Positions 23,120 through 32,239 of a stretch of 34,294 nt of DNA are shown in pieces (within the stretch, counting starts at the first letter, position 1; each line of letters begins with the position of its first letter). Source of the DNA: CAWUKT01 sp963923035 (GTDB lineage: Bacteria > Bacteroidota > Bacteroidia > J057 > JADKCL01). Under the pieces are notes generated by a model. It saw only the letters and a program-made list of their open reading frames with translations. It was not told the origin of the DNA and did no database searches. A program made the translations under genes and the position numbers. The stretch spans positions 1 through 34,294 of the forward strand of contig CAWUKT010000075.1 of assembly GCA_963923035.1 (NCBI GenBank). The letters run 5' to 3'.

Positions 23120-24370
23120 TCAGTTGGACGCGACAGGTTCAATCATGTTGGGAACGGCATCCAAATCAACCGCGGGCTTCTCTTCGCCGCAGCGGATATA
23201 GGCCTTGAACTGGTGGATGGAGCGGTAGTTCCGGGCGTAAGAAGCGGACTGGAACTTGACCATCTGGACGATGCCAGGAATGACATCTTTGATCTTTTCG
23301 TTGTTCACAGCCAGGATGCGGGTTTCGATGACCTCGCCGGACGGGCTGATGGTCAATTCGAAAGCGGCCTGGGCCAGACCACAGTAGCCGGAGGACTTGA
23401 GCTGCTTGCGGATATGTACCGCGAGGGCCTGCTCGCCGTCCTGGTAGCGGGGAATCGTCACGGACTGGCCGGGACCATTGTAGAACGTTTCGTTGTGTTC
23501 TTCGGCCGGGCTGCGCTCACCCTTGCTGACGTAGTCGAGGTCAGCTTGCGGCGGGATCGAAACCGGACCGGTGCTGGCCGTGGGAGCGGGGTTGGTATTG
23601 TTGCGACGGGAAGAAATGGTTTCACTCACAATGGGAGTTTCCTCAACCTCTTCGACCACAGTTTCCTGGGAAGAGGTGCTGGAGACGCCACCATCGGACA
23701 GGAAGCCATCGTCACCGCCCCAATTGGTTTCTTCCACCACATCTTCTTCGACCTCTTCTACCACTGCGAGAGTTTCTTCAACTTCTTCCATCACGACTTC
23801 TTCCACTTCCTCGACCACTTCTTCTACCTCTTCCACTTCTTCTTCTACAACATCGGCCACAACTTCTTCGACTTCCTCAACCACTTCTTCTACCTCTTCC
23901 ACTTCCGTGACAGTAGAAACGGTGGAGGACTCCTGGGTCGTACCGGAACCCACTGCGGAAGCAATGGCCTGATAGGTATTCTCACCGGGAGAACCGGAGC
24001 AAGGAATGATCGGCTTGACTTCGAAATAGATCGTCTTGGAACCGCTCACACCCGTGGCGTCCCATTTGACCATCTTGACGATGTCAACAACTGAATTCTT
24101 GTAGCATTCATTTTTGCCAGTCAGAGTCTTGGCACTCGTAACTGTCCCGGAGGCGTCAAACTTGACCTCCAGATAAATGCCGTCGTTGCCGCAGCAACTG
24201 GTCTGCTCTTCGAGTTGCTTGTAGATAAAGCCGTGCACCGTGTGGCGACCATCGTCGAAGATAAAGGTCTTCGGATTCGCGCGTGCATTCGCAATATCTA
24301 CGCCGCCCTGAGCGGACAAGGTGGAAAGTAGCCCCGTAAGTGTGAGAAGTACTAAGGAAAGAATTCGCAT
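23120..24370 (-). CDS. Exported protein with two TonB-C-like domains joined by an acidic Glu/Val repeat
   Basis: The 416-aa product begins at the ATG at 24370 with a signal peptide (MRILSLVLLTLTGLLSTLSAQ). Two related domains of about 95 residues lie near the ends. The first is residues 25-125 (GIYLEVKFDASGTVTSAKTL, VVDIVKMVKWDA); the second is about 310-405 (AAFELTISPSGEVIETRILA, VIPGIVQMVKFQSA). Both have the strand-turn pattern SGxVxxxxxL plus a V(K)MVKW/F helix end seen in TonB C-terminal-type domains of Bacteroidetes, and each has Cys pairs. Between them is a long low-complexity stretch made of EVEEVVEEVEE-type units (about residues 160-215) and a Ser/Thr/Pro linker. No membrane anchor other than the signal peptide, so it is probably periplasmic. 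Molecular role unknown. It has its own promoter-like region and terminator, so it is monocistronic. Confidence 0.82.
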   Translation of the reverse strand: MRILSLVLLTLTGLLSTLSAQGGVDIANARANPKTFIFDDGRHTVHGFIYKQLEEQTSCCGNDGIYLEVKFDASGTVTSAKTLTGKNECYKNSVVDIVKMVKWDATGVSGSKTIYFEVKPIIPCSGSPGENTYQAIASAVGSGTTQESSTVSTVTEVEEVEEVVEEVEEVVADVVEEEVEEVEEVVEEVEEVVMEEVEETLAVVEEVEEDVVEETNWGGDDGFLSDGGVSSTSSQETVVEEVEETPIVSETISSRRNNTNPAPTASTGPVSIPPQADLDYVSKGERSPAEEHNETFYNGPGQSVTIPRYQDGEQALAVHIRKQLKSSGYCGLAQAAFELTISPSGEVIETRILAVNNEKIKDVIPGIVQMVKFQSASYARNYRSIHQFKAYIRCGEEKPAVDLDAVPNMIEPVASN

Positions 24371-24414
24371 TTGGTAATAATTATTCCGTACGCTTGGATA
24401 TAATACGAAGAATA

Positions 24415-24450
24415 CAAAAATAACATTTAATCTCAATTGAACAATTGAGA
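24415..24450 (-). promoter_or_regulatory. Promoter with overlapping palindromic operator of the TonB-C-like gene
   Basis: On the minus strand TATTTTTG (24422 to 24415) fits the -7 box TAnnTTTG and lies 44 bp ahead of the start codon. Just upstream, TCTCAATTG (24431-24439) and CAATTGAGA (24442-24450) form a perfect 9-bp inverted repeat with a 2-base spacer, covering the expected -33 position. A repressor or activator could bind there. Confidence 0.5.
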
Positions 24451-24537
24451 GGAAAATTGATAAAAGGGGCTGTAAGGGGAAAAAATGGATGGAAAACCGA
24501 TCTTGGCGACCTTGCCTGATCCCCCGCAGCCTCGTGG

Positions 24538-25308
24538 TCAGGACTGGACCGGAGGCAAAATCAACCGGTCGAGGAACTTTTCCTGCAAGTCTTCAATGTT
24601 CGGATTGGTTTGGTCCAAATCGACTTGTTGCCCAATCTGATAGCCACCCGCATACTGCCGCAAGTAGACAATGTTGTTCAAAGGAGAATTCTGCACCTCC
24701 GTTGGCACTGCAAATGCTTCGTCCCAGGCCGGGAATTTCTCGGGCTGACCGTGATAACGCGCAATCCACAGGGCATGACAGGCCAATCCTGAATTGATCA
24801 AAATGGAGAAGGTGGTCTGGTCGTGGTGGTTGGCGTACACGGCCGGGAGGAAGGTCAGCGCGCCATTCGTTCGGGCGCGACTTTCGGAGACCAGCGTTTC
24901 CGACCAGCCCTCGTAATACTCCTGCGAGATCGAGCCATTGGGACCGCTGTTATTCCCCTCCACATCCAAAAAGAACAGGAATTCGTTGCCCTGGGCCGTC
25001 CATTCATCCGGGTGATAAGTGGCCAACAAATCTCCTACGCCCTGCTGCGCATCCTGAATGCCGAGTGCTTTGCTGCCTCCCACGTGATTGGTATGTCGGG
25101 CAATGGGCAGCAACTTGATATTGTGTTGGTGGAGGATAGGGCCTTCCGTACGATGGCGGAATTCGGCCGAACCGGTCGTGGTGAAATAGCGTCCCCAGGC
25201 GGTGGGGGCCTGGCCGAGGTATTGGAGGACATCGGAGATGATAGCGTTGACCGGGTCGATGCTGTCCACCAGGGTCAGAAGAGCGGAATTGGAGTTTGCA
25301 GCTGTCAT
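24538..25308 (-). CDS. Glycoside-hydrolase-like TIM-barrel protein (GH25/Rv2525c-like)
   Basis: I start this 256-aa protein at the ATG at 25308 (MTAANSNSALLTL), since the extension to 25359 is Phe-rich and poorly placed. Its pattern resembles GH25-type or DUF1906 (Rv2525c-like) domains: a strand with IKLLPIARHTNHVGG, then FLFFLDVEGNN with acidic D and E at a barrel-strand end. ALTFLPAVYANHH follows, then HALWIARYHGQP and the closing YLRQYAGGYQIGQQVDLDQT, which is the typical last strand where lysozyme-like GH25 proteins have a D-x-D/N motif. No signal peptide is visible, so it may be cytoplasmic or exported in another way. Cell-wall glycan binding or hydrolysis is inferred from fold only. Confidence 0.65.
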   Translation of the reverse strand: MTAANSNSALLTLVDSIDPVNAIISDVLQYLGQAPTAWGRYFTTTGSAEFRHRTEGPILHQHNIKLLPIARHTNHVGGSKALGIQDAQQGVGDLLATYHPDEWTAQGNEFLFFLDVEGNNSGPNGSISQEYYEGWSETLVSESRARTNGALTFLPAVYANHHDQTTFSILINSGLACHALWIARYHGQPEKFPAWDEAFAVPTEVQNSPLNNIVYLRQYAGGYQIGQQVDLDQTNPNIEDLQEKFLDRLILPPVQS

Positions 25309-25516
25309 TGGGAGGGAGATGAAGTGAAAAAAGCAAAAAGAGCCCGTATGGAACCTCAATGCCCCAATAAAATCCTAAAAATGGGAAGAACAAGCAACCA
25401 TTTTTCCCTTTTCCGACCCTTAAAAACCGACCCTGATTGATCCAATCGGATCAGGAGCTTGGGTGCTGACCCGGTCAAAAAGTTTGGAATCTGGTGCGGG
25501 AAAATTAATTTCGGGT

Positions 25517-27076
25517 ATGCAAGAGAAGCGGTTGGCCATAATTGACCTGGGGACGAATACCTTTCACCTGATGATCGCCCGGATTGATGAGCGGGAGGAT
25601 TTTTCCATCGAGGAGAAGTTCAAGGAGAGCGTGAAATTGGGAGAAGGGGGGATCAACAAAGGAGAAATTTCGGAGAAAGCCTTCCAAAGGGGCATCAAGG
25701 CGCTGAAAAAATTCCGGAAGCTGATCCATACCAAGCGGGCCGACGAAGTCCGCGCCTTTGCGACATCGGCCATCCGTTCCGCCTCTAACGGGGCGGAATT
25801 TGTCCAGGCGGCCAAACGCGATGCCGGGATCGACATCCGCGTCATCAACGGCAACGAGGAAGCCTCGTTGATCTACGACGGGGTCCGCAATGGTGTCCAG
25901 CTGCCCTATGAGCAGGACACGCTCATCATCGACATCGGCGGGGGCAGCGTCGAATTCATCGTCTCCCGCGACGGCAAGCCCCAATTGCTTCGGAGCCTGC
26001 CCCTCGGCGCCGCCCGCTTGCTCGAAGCCGTCGTCCCCGACGATCCCATTTCCACCTACCAACTCGACAATGCCTATGCCCTGGTCCGCAAGATCCTTGA
26101 GCCCCTGGTCCACGAATTGCGGGAATTCGACCTGAAGCTCATGGTCGGCTCCTCCGGCAGTTTTGAGACCCTGGGAGCCATGATCGCCCTCCGCAATGAA
26201 GACGTCCTGTCTTCCGGCCGCCTGAACAGCTACCGCTTTTCGGTGGAGGCCTTCCAGGACATTTTTGGCCGGATCGTCAGCGCGAACCGGGACGAACGCC
26301 TTGCCATGAGCGGGATGGAAGCCATGCGCGTCGACATGATCGTCATGGCGGGCATCATCATCGATTCCCTCGTACACGAATTGGAGATCGCCGAACTCAT
26401 GGTCTCGGCCTACGCCCTGAAAGAGGGCATCCTCTTCCGATACATCGAGGAGCAAAAGGAACGCATCCACAAGTTGCTGGGAAATACGGCCCGGAACGTC
26501 CGGGCCAAAGCCGTCAAGAACCTGGCCGAGAAGTACAACTATTACGAGGGCCATTCCCTCAAGGTCTCGGAGCACGGCTCCAGCCTGTACAACCAGCTGG
26601 CCCACCTGCATCCCTTTGGCAAGGCGGAGGAAGAAGTCCTGCGTTACGGGTGCCTGCTCCACGACATCGGCCACTTCATCAACCGGTCGGGCCACCACAA
26701 GCACGGCCAGTACATCATCATGCACAGTGGCCTGAGCGGTTTTTCCCATGATGAGCTCGTTGTTCTGGGGAATATTGTGCGCTACCACCGCAAAAGCCTG
26801 CCCACCCGGGACCATTTCCACTACAAAATCCTCGACCAACGTTCCCGCTACCTGGTCCGGCTCCTCGCCGGCATCCTCCGCATCGCGGACAACTTTGACC
26901 GCGGGGGCCGCGGCCGCATCAACGGCTTCAAGGTCCATACCGACCAACTGACCATCCGCATCGAAGTGCAGGCGGAGGTCGCCGTGGACATCGAAATCCA
27001 ATGCGCGCTCGACCAAAAGACGCTGCTGGAGCAGGTCCTCGACCGGGAGATCCTCATCACCCAGGCGGGGAACTGA
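25517..27076 (+). CDS. ppx: Exopolyphosphatase / guanosine pentaphosphatase family protein (Ppx/GppA) with HD-like C-terminus
   Basis: The 519-aa enzyme hydrolyses inorganic polyphosphate and/or pppGpp. The ATG at 25517 precedes the actin-like ATPase fold: IIDLGTNTFHLMIARI (phosphate-1), then FATSAIRSASNG. The catalytic-Glu region is INGNEEASLIYDGV, phosphate-2 is IIDIGGGSVEFI, and the adenosine-type motif is MVGSSGSFETL. These span about residues 1-305. The C-terminal third (about 320-515) carries an HD-domain-like pattern: LLHDIGHFINRSGHHKHGQY and NIVRYHRKSLP. That matches the long form of Ppx/GppA (about 500 aa) rather than the short, N-domain-only form. Cytoplasmic. It stands alone in its direction, between a minus-strand gene and the DUF5916 gene. 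Which substrate dominates cannot be told from sequence, so the symbol is by family. Confidence 0.93.
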   Translation: MQEKRLAIIDLGTNTFHLMIARIDEREDFSIEEKFKESVKLGEGGINKGEISEKAFQRGIKALKKFRKLIHTKRADEVRAFATSAIRSASNGAEFVQAAKRDAGIDIRVINGNEEASLIYDGVRNGVQLPYEQDTLIIDIGGGSVEFIVSRDGKPQLLRSLPLGAARLLEAVVPDDPISTYQLDNAYALVRKILEPLVHELREFDLKLMVGSSGSFETLGAMIALRNEDVLSSGRLNSYRFSVEAFQDIFGRIVSANRDERLAMSGMEAMRVDMIVMAGIIIDSLVHELEIAELMVSAYALKEGILFRYIEEQKERIHKLLGNTARNVRAKAVKNLAEKYNYYEGHSLKVSEHGSSLYNQLAHLHPFGKAEEEVLRYGCLLHDIGHFINRSGHHKHGQYIIMHSGLSGFSHDELVVLGNIVRYHRKSLPTRDHFHYKILDQRSRYLVRLLAGILRIADNFDRGGRGRINGFKVHTDQLTIRIEVQAEVAVDIEIQCALDQKTLLEQVLDREILITQAGN

Positions 27077-27194
27077 TCGGGGGGGACATAATTGCTTATT
27101 TGCCTTTCACGACCAACGATTTACACGGAAATTCCTTTTTTTGCGTTGAATCCCTGGAGGACCTATTGTCCTGAAGAGGCTACTGTACCGACCG

Positions 27195-29639
27195 ATGCGC
27201 TTAATATTCTTTTTGTTGGGAATGATCTGGATGCCCGTCCTGCTGGCATCCCATCCGTCCGAACCTGTCCGCAAGATAGGCCAGGCGGCGCGTACGTCGG
27301 ACCGACCCAAAATCGACGGTTTCCTCAACGATCCCGCCTGGGGCGCCGCCGAAGTCTTCTCCAATTTCGTGGAATTTGAGCCGACGACGGGCGAAAAAGC
27401 GTCCGAGAAAACCGAAGTCCGCGTCATTTACGACGACGAAGCCATCTATATCGGGGCGATGCTCTACGATTCCCAGCCGGAGAATATCCAACGGCAATTG
27501 GGGGACCGGGATTCCGAGGACGATGTCAATACCGACATGTTCGGAGTGGGCTTTGACACCTACAACGACGATCAAAACGCCTTTATCTTCAAAGTATCTG
27601 CCGCGGGCGTCCAAACCGATGCCCGATTGTCCCAGCTGGGCTACGACCGGATTTGGGATGCCGTCTGGAAAAGCGCGGTTCACCTCCACGATGCGGGGTG
27701 GTCGGTGGAAATGGAGATTCCCTATTCGGCGTTGCGGTTCGCGAAGAAGCCGGTGCAGGTCTGGGGCCTCCAATTTGAACGCAAATTGCGGCGGACGCGG
27801 GAAGTGTTCCAATGGAATCCGCAGTTGCGGACGGTGGATGGCGATGTCAACCAGTGGGGAGAGTTGCAGGGGCTGAAAAACATCAAGCCGGGTTTGCGCC
27901 TCTCCCTCGTGCCTTATATCAGCAGCTACGTCGAGCGCTATTCTCCCGGCCCCAACAGTGGCGATTCGCCCGCGACCACTCGGTCTTTCAATGTCGGGGC
28001 CGATTTGAAGTATGGCATTTCCGAGAGTTTCACCCTCGACATGACCCTGGTGCCCGACTTCGGGCAGGTCCGCTTTGACAACCAGGTCCTCAATTTGTCC
28101 CCCTTCGAGATTCAGTTCCAGGAAAACCGGCCCTTCTTCACCGAAGGCACGGAGCTGTTCAACATTGCGAATGTGTTCTATTCCCGCCGGGTAGGGGCGC
28201 AGCCGCGGAAGTACTGGGCGGTTTCCGATTCCCTGCAAACGGGCGAGGAAATCGTGCAGAACCAGGGCCAAACCCAGCTGCTCAATGCCTTCAAGCTGTC
28301 GGGACGGACGCAAAAGAAGACGGGATTGGGCTTCTTCAATGCGATGACCAACCGGGCGACGGCCACGGTGGCGGGTCCGGAGGGGACGCGGGAAGTGACG
28401 ACGCAGGCCTTTACCAATTACAATGTGGCGGTGATGGACCAGAGCCTGAGCAACAACAGCTATGTCAGCCTGATCAATACCAATCGCTATGAGATCGATG
28501 GTTTCATGGCGAATGTGACGGCGGCGCGTCTGCGCCTGGCCGACGATGGCAACCGTTGGTTCCTGAATGCGAACGGGGCCGTGAGCCAGCGTTGGATGGA
28601 CATCAAGGAAGACAATACGGTCGACCGGGGCTTCAAGTCTTACTACGAGATGGGCAAAGGAAGCGGGAATTTCCTCTTCCGGTTCGGGCAAAACATCGAG
28701 TCGGATACCTACAACCCGAACGACATGGGCTTCCTCCGTTCGCCCAACGAATTCACCGACTTCGTTTCCTTCAACTACAATACCTTTAAGCCGATCTGGA
28801 AGCTCGTCGGCCAGTTCAACAGCCTCCGGCTCACCCGCGTCAACCTCTACGCGCCCTACCGCTTCCAGGAACTCAATGTGAATTGGGAGTCGTACTTCCA
28901 GTTCAAGACCTTCGACTTCGTCGGCTTCTGGGGCTGGGCCAACCCCGTCGCCTCCAACGACTATTTCGAGCCGCGCGTGCCCGGCCGCTTCCTCTATTAT
29001 CCCCGCGCCGGCGGCTTCGGGGGCTTTCTGTCTACGAACTACGCCCGCCGTTGGGCCCTCGACCTCAATGCGGACGTCTGGTGGCGGCCCGGTTACGAGA
29101 CCACCGGCTATTCATTTTCTGTCCAACCCCGCTACCGCTTCTCCGATCGCTTCCAACTCCAGCACGAGACCCGCTTCTCCAATACCGACAATGGCCGCGG
29201 CTTCGTGACCTTTGACGACGACAACAACAGCCTCATCGGCACCCGCGACCGACAGGACCTCATCAACACAACGACCTTTGTCTATGCCTTCACGCCCAAG
29301 ATGAACCTCAATTTCCGGGCGCGGCACTACTGGAGCCGGGTGTCCTACGATGCCATCGAGGCACTGTTGGAAGACGGAACCTTGGGGGCGAGTGATTACA
29401 GCGAGAACGAAGACATCAACTTCAACGTCTTCAACATCGATTGTGTGTTTCGGTGGCGCTTTGCTCCCGGCAGCGATATCTTCATTGTCTGGAAAAACAA
29501 CATCCTCGAATCCGGCCAGGTCCTCATCAATTCCTACGGCGAGAACCTCCAACGCACCTTCGAATCACCCCAAACGAATTCCATTTCCCTACGCCTCCTC
29601 TACTTCATTGACTTTGCCCGTCTGCCCTTCCGCAAATAA
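27195..29639 (+). CDS. DUF5916 outer-membrane protein with N-terminal CBM9-like domain
   Basis: The 814-aa product begins with a signal peptide (MRLIFFLLGMIWMPVLLA, then SHPSEP). Residues about 30-235 look like a carbohydrate-binding family 9 domain: KIDGFLNDPAWGAAEVFSNF, VRVIYDDEAIYIGAMLYD, WSVEMEIPYSALRF. The remaining 570 residues alternate short aromatic strands with Gly/Asn turns (LDLNADVWWRPGYETTGYSF, QPRYRFSDRFQLQHETRFS), as in a beta-barrel of the DUF5916 family. It ends in an aromatic strand (LRLLYFIDFARLPFRK). The DUF5916 family is widespread in Bacteroidota; its role is not established, but surface glycan handling is often assumed. It lies 118 bp after ppx in the same direction, probably separately transcribed, and converges on the O-acetylation pair downstream with an 18-bp gap. 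Confidence 0.9.
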   Translation: MRLIFFLLGMIWMPVLLASHPSEPVRKIGQAARTSDRPKIDGFLNDPAWGAAEVFSNFVEFEPTTGEKASEKTEVRVIYDDEAIYIGAMLYDSQPENIQRQLGDRDSEDDVNTDMFGVGFDTYNDDQNAFIFKVSAAGVQTDARLSQLGYDRIWDAVWKSAVHLHDAGWSVEMEIPYSALRFAKKPVQVWGLQFERKLRRTREVFQWNPQLRTVDGDVNQWGELQGLKNIKPGLRLSLVPYISSYVERYSPGPNSGDSPATTRSFNVGADLKYGISESFTLDMTLVPDFGQVRFDNQVLNLSPFEIQFQENRPFFTEGTELFNIANVFYSRRVGAQPRKYWAVSDSLQTGEEIVQNQGQTQLLNAFKLSGRTQKKTGLGFFNAMTNRATATVAGPEGTREVTTQAFTNYNVAVMDQSLSNNSYVSLINTNRYEIDGFMANVTAARLRLADDGNRWFLNANGAVSQRWMDIKEDNTVDRGFKSYYEMGKGSGNFLFRFGQNIESDTYNPNDMGFLRSPNEFTDFVSFNYNTFKPIWKLVGQFNSLRLTRVNLYAPYRFQELNVNWESYFQFKTFDFVGFWGWANPVASNDYFEPRVPGRFLYYPRAGGFGGFLSTNYARRWALDLNADVWWRPGYETTGYSFSVQPRYRFSDRFQLQHETRFSNTDNGRGFVTFDDDNNSLIGTRDRQDLINTTTFVYAFTPKMNLNFRARHYWSRVSYDAIEALLEDGTLGASDYSENEDINFNVFNIDCVFRWRFAPGSDIFIVWKNNILESGQVLINSYGENLQRTFESPQTNSISLRLLYFIDFARLPFRK

Positions 29640-29657
29640 TTCCCTGTGGTCAGGGCT

Positions 29658-30572
29658 TCATTTTCCCATCCCTTTTTCCCGCAAAAACTCAATCACCTCC
29701 GCCGTAAAGTACTCCGCTCCCGGCCGCCGCAAATGGTCCGCGTCGTAGTAAAAATCCGGCTCCCCGTACTTCGGATCGTCCACGTTGTAGTGGTGGTGCA
29801 GGACCTGCGGCCCCGTCAGTTCGTGGATGCGCTCCCAGAAAGCAAAGTTGTAGTTGCGGAAATTGGGGGGGTAAATGAGGATGAGTTGGATGTGGTGGTC
29901 GCGGCAAATCTGTTCGAATTCGGCCAGCAGGCCTTCCTTGTACTCCAAATCGCATTCCGGTTCGTATTTGAAATAGCCGTACCAAAGTTTCTGGGGGGAA
30001 TAGAGCTGGGTGAGCTGCGAGCCGTCGGGCCGAACGGAGTCGATGGCCGCCACGGGGTCCAATTCTGAGTTGAAATGGCCGGCTTTCAAGCGGGCGGTGA
30101 GGAAATAGCGGGAGATGGGAGAATGCTCTTCGATGGAGATCAGGGCATTGTTGTAGTGGTTGTAATGCGCGAGGGGATAGAGGTTGTAGGAAGGAAAATG
30201 GTAGTTCTCGTGGTCGTAAAATTCGATGGGATCGTCCATCGTGAGCAGAATGGTTTGGGGAGCGGCGTTGAATTTGAGGACGGTTTTGAGCAGGAAGACC
30301 TGCCAGGACAGGTCGCCGCCATTGTACGACAGGTTATGCGTGGTCAATTGGGTGGAATCTGCGATTTGGCGGGCGGAAATCCCCTTGGCGCCCTTGCTCG
30401 AACCGAAAACCAGCAGGTCCCGCTCCATCTCCCCCTGGATGATCTGCAACAATCGAGGGTCCTGCAATTGGTCTTCGAAGCGGACCATCAGGAAATAGGC
30501 GCCTTTGTCCGCGGCGAAAAGCAGGACCAGGAAGAGCGATATTTTCAGGAGGAATTTCTGCATGGCCGCCAT
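29658..30572 (-). CDS. SGNH/AlgJ-like protein partner of the MBOAT acyltransferase
   Basis: The 304-aa protein has one N-terminal membrane anchor (LLKISLFLVLLFAADKGAYF) and a periplasmic-side SGNH-like domain. DLLVFGSSKGAKGI corresponds to block I with the nucleophile Ser near residue 58, LSYNGGDLSW resembles block II, and PDFYYDADHLRRPGAEYF carries the D-x-x-H of block V. Its ATG (30572) overlaps the TGA of the MBOAT gene (sequence TGATG), so the two are translationally coupled. The frame stays open further upstream, but that part overlaps the MBOAT gene and looks spurious. In such pairs the MBOAT protein passes acyl groups across the membrane and the SGNH partner transfers them to a polysaccharide or other surface glycan. 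That role is known for the families and inferred here. Confidence 0.83.
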   Translation of the reverse strand: MAAMQKFLLKISLFLVLLFAADKGAYFLMVRFEDQLQDPRLLQIIQGEMERDLLVFGSSKGAKGISARQIADSTQLTTHNLSYNGGDLSWQVFLLKTVLKFNAAPQTILLTMDDPIEFYDHENYHFPSYNLYPLAHYNHYNNALISIEEHSPISRYFLTARLKAGHFNSELDPVAAIDSVRPDGSQLTQLYSPQKLWYGYFKYEPECDLEYKEGLLAEFEQICRDHHIQLILIYPPNFRNYNFAFWERIHELTGPQVLHHHYNVDDPKYGEPDFYYDADHLRRPGAEYFTAEVIEFLREKGMGK

Positions 30573-32023
30573 CAAAATTGGAAGTAAATGAAGTCCACCG
30601 GCGGGCGGCTGAAATTGAAGTGGATCACGACCAGGCCCAATGCCAGGTACAATGCCCAACGCAGCATCCGGGGCCATTTCCATCCCAGCCGCGCCAATCC
30701 ATAGGCTTCCCGTCTTCCTTTCCATTCGATGAGAAAGAAAAGGCCCACCGTGACCAGCAGCGAGATGTATTTGCTGTACACCGACCAGGACAGCCAGGAA
30801 AGGGGATCTGAGCCCATCAAATAGAGGTAAGCCAGGGCATCCGGGACGGTCTTGGAGCGGAAGAAAACGGTGATAAAGGACAGCATCAGGAAGGTGAAAA
30901 GTATCCCGAAGATTTCCCGGAAGGCCGGGAACTTGCCGTCGTACGCCACCACCTCTTGGTAGCGGCGTCGAAAAGGCAGCGCCACCGTGACGATCATCGC
31001 CACGCCGTGCAAGCCGCCCCAGGTGATGTATTTCCAATCCGGTCCGTGCCACCACCCGGACAGCACAAAGACGATCATCACATTCCGAATGGTTTTCAAC
31101 GTCGAGCCCCGGGAGCCGCCCATCGGGATGAACAGGTAATCGCGCAGCCAGTGGGTCAGCGTAATGTGCCAGCGCTGCCAGAATTCGACGAGGTTGCGGG
31201 AAAACAGGGGGAAGGAAAAGTTGAGGGAGAGCTGGAAGCCAAACAGCCGCGCCAGCCCAATCGCAATGTCGGAATAGCCGGAAAAATCGCCGTAGACCTG
31301 GATGAAAAAGAGGAGGGCCCCGAGAAATAGTTCTCCAGGTTCGACTTCCGTGGGCTTCTCAAACATGTATTGAATGGCATGGGCGCAGTTGTCGGCGACG
31401 ACGACCTTCTTCACAAGGCCCCAGAGGATCTGGCGACACCCGTCCACGGCTTGGTCATAGTGAAAAACCCGCCGCCGGTTGAACTGGGGGAGGAGATCGC
31501 GCGCCCGTTCGATGGGGCCGGCCACCAATTGGGGGAAAAAGCTGACGAAAGCGAGGAATTGAAATGGGTCTTCCGCGGGTTGGAGCTTCCGGCGGTAGAC
31601 GTCAATCGTATAGCTGAGGGTTTGGAAGGTGTAAAAGCTGATTCCGACCGGGAGGATCAGGTCCAAGCGCTCGGCGGGGATTTCCCGGCCGAAGAACGAG
31701 AAGGCCGCCGCGAAGTTCTCGATGAAAAAGTTGTGGTACTTGAAGAATCCGAGCATTCCCAGGTTGCACGCCAGGCTGGTCCACAACAATAATTTTCGCC
31801 GTCCCTGGTGTTCACTTTTGCCCAGCGCCTCCCCCACCGCAAAATCAATGACCGAACTCAGGAAGATCAGGATCAAAAACCGCCAGTCCCACCAACCATA
31901 AAACACATAGCTCACCACGACCAACAGCACATTTTGAACCTGGAGGTCGATCCGCGAAAGGGCCCAGTACACAATAAAAACGAGGGGCAAGAACAGCCCA
32001 AAATCGAGCGTCGTGAATAACAT
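30572..32023 (-). CDS. MBOAT family O-acyltransferase (AlgI-like)
   Basis: The 483-aa integral membrane enzyme belongs to the membrane-bound O-acyltransferases. About ten or more hydrophobic segments are spread over the chain, beginning with MLFTTLDFGLFLPLVFIVYW and YVFYGWWDWRFLILIFLSSV. Family signatures are LPVGISFYTFQTLSYTIDVY (about 124-143), FFPQLVAGPIERA (162-174), EFWQRWHITLTHWLRDYLFI (280-299) and SGWWHGPDWKYITWGGLHG (322-340). The last two hold the invariant His residues (H286, H326 and H339). This is the arrangement of AlgI/DltB-like proteins. It is the first gene of the pair with the SGNH protein. It probably supplies acetyl groups for O-acetylation of an exopolysaccharide or cell-surface polymer, though no polysaccharide biosynthesis genes are next to it in the window. 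Confidence 0.93.
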   Translation of the reverse strand: MLFTTLDFGLFLPLVFIVYWALSRIDLQVQNVLLVVVSYVFYGWWDWRFLILIFLSSVIDFAVGEALGKSEHQGRRKLLLWTSLACNLGMLGFFKYHNFFIENFAAAFSFFGREIPAERLDLILPVGISFYTFQTLSYTIDVYRRKLQPAEDPFQFLAFVSFFPQLVAGPIERARDLLPQFNRRRVFHYDQAVDGCRQILWGLVKKVVVADNCAHAIQYMFEKPTEVEPGELFLGALLFFIQVYGDFSGYSDIAIGLARLFGFQLSLNFSFPLFSRNLVEFWQRWHITLTHWLRDYLFIPMGGSRGSTLKTIRNVMIVFVLSGWWHGPDWKYITWGGLHGVAMIVTVALPFRRRYQEVVAYDGKFPAFREIFGILFTFLMLSFITVFFRSKTVPDALAYLYLMGSDPLSWLSWSVYSKYISLLVTVGLFFLIEWKGRREAYGLARLGWKWPRMLRWALYLALGLVVIHFNFSRPPVDFIYFQF

Positions 32024-32239
32024 TTTTTAGTTGTCGAGAGGGGCAAAGGACGCGAAAGAAGGACCAGAATGTCAATACTTCGAAAGTGGGAATTTGGCGG
32101 GACAACGGATTTGGGGCAAAGTGAGAACGGCTTTCCCTTGAGGGTGAAGGCATTGCTTTTGTGCTCCTTCCGTTCATTTTTCCTCCGCATTCTCTTCCCG
32201 CCCACTTCCCATGTCCCCCGGAATCCCTAACTTTCCCCC

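Noticed and set aside
23213..24094. 293-codon plus-strand frame rich in FFHFLDHFFYLF
   Set aside because: It is the antisense of the Glu/Val repeat and has no start context or motif.
23120..24370. TonB energy-transducing protein
   Set aside because: It has a cleavable-type signal peptide, no N-terminal anchor, no Pro-rich spacer, and two domains rather than one; only the fold pattern is TonB-C-like.
25505..27016. 503-codon open frame on the minus strand opposite the Ppx/GppA gene
   Set aside because: It is an antisense shadow: the plus strand has clear Ppx/GppA motifs, and GC-rich third positions leave the opposite frame free of stops.
27201..28691. 496-codon open frame opposite the DUF5916 gene
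   Set aside because: Antisense shadow; low-complexity residue use and no motif, while the plus strand has a signal peptide and family pattern.
30573..31055. N-terminal extension of the SGNH gene
   Set aside because: It lies fully within the MBOAT gene in another frame, and is Arg/Gly/Pro-rich without family similarity; the coupled ATG at 30572 gives a clean membrane anchor.
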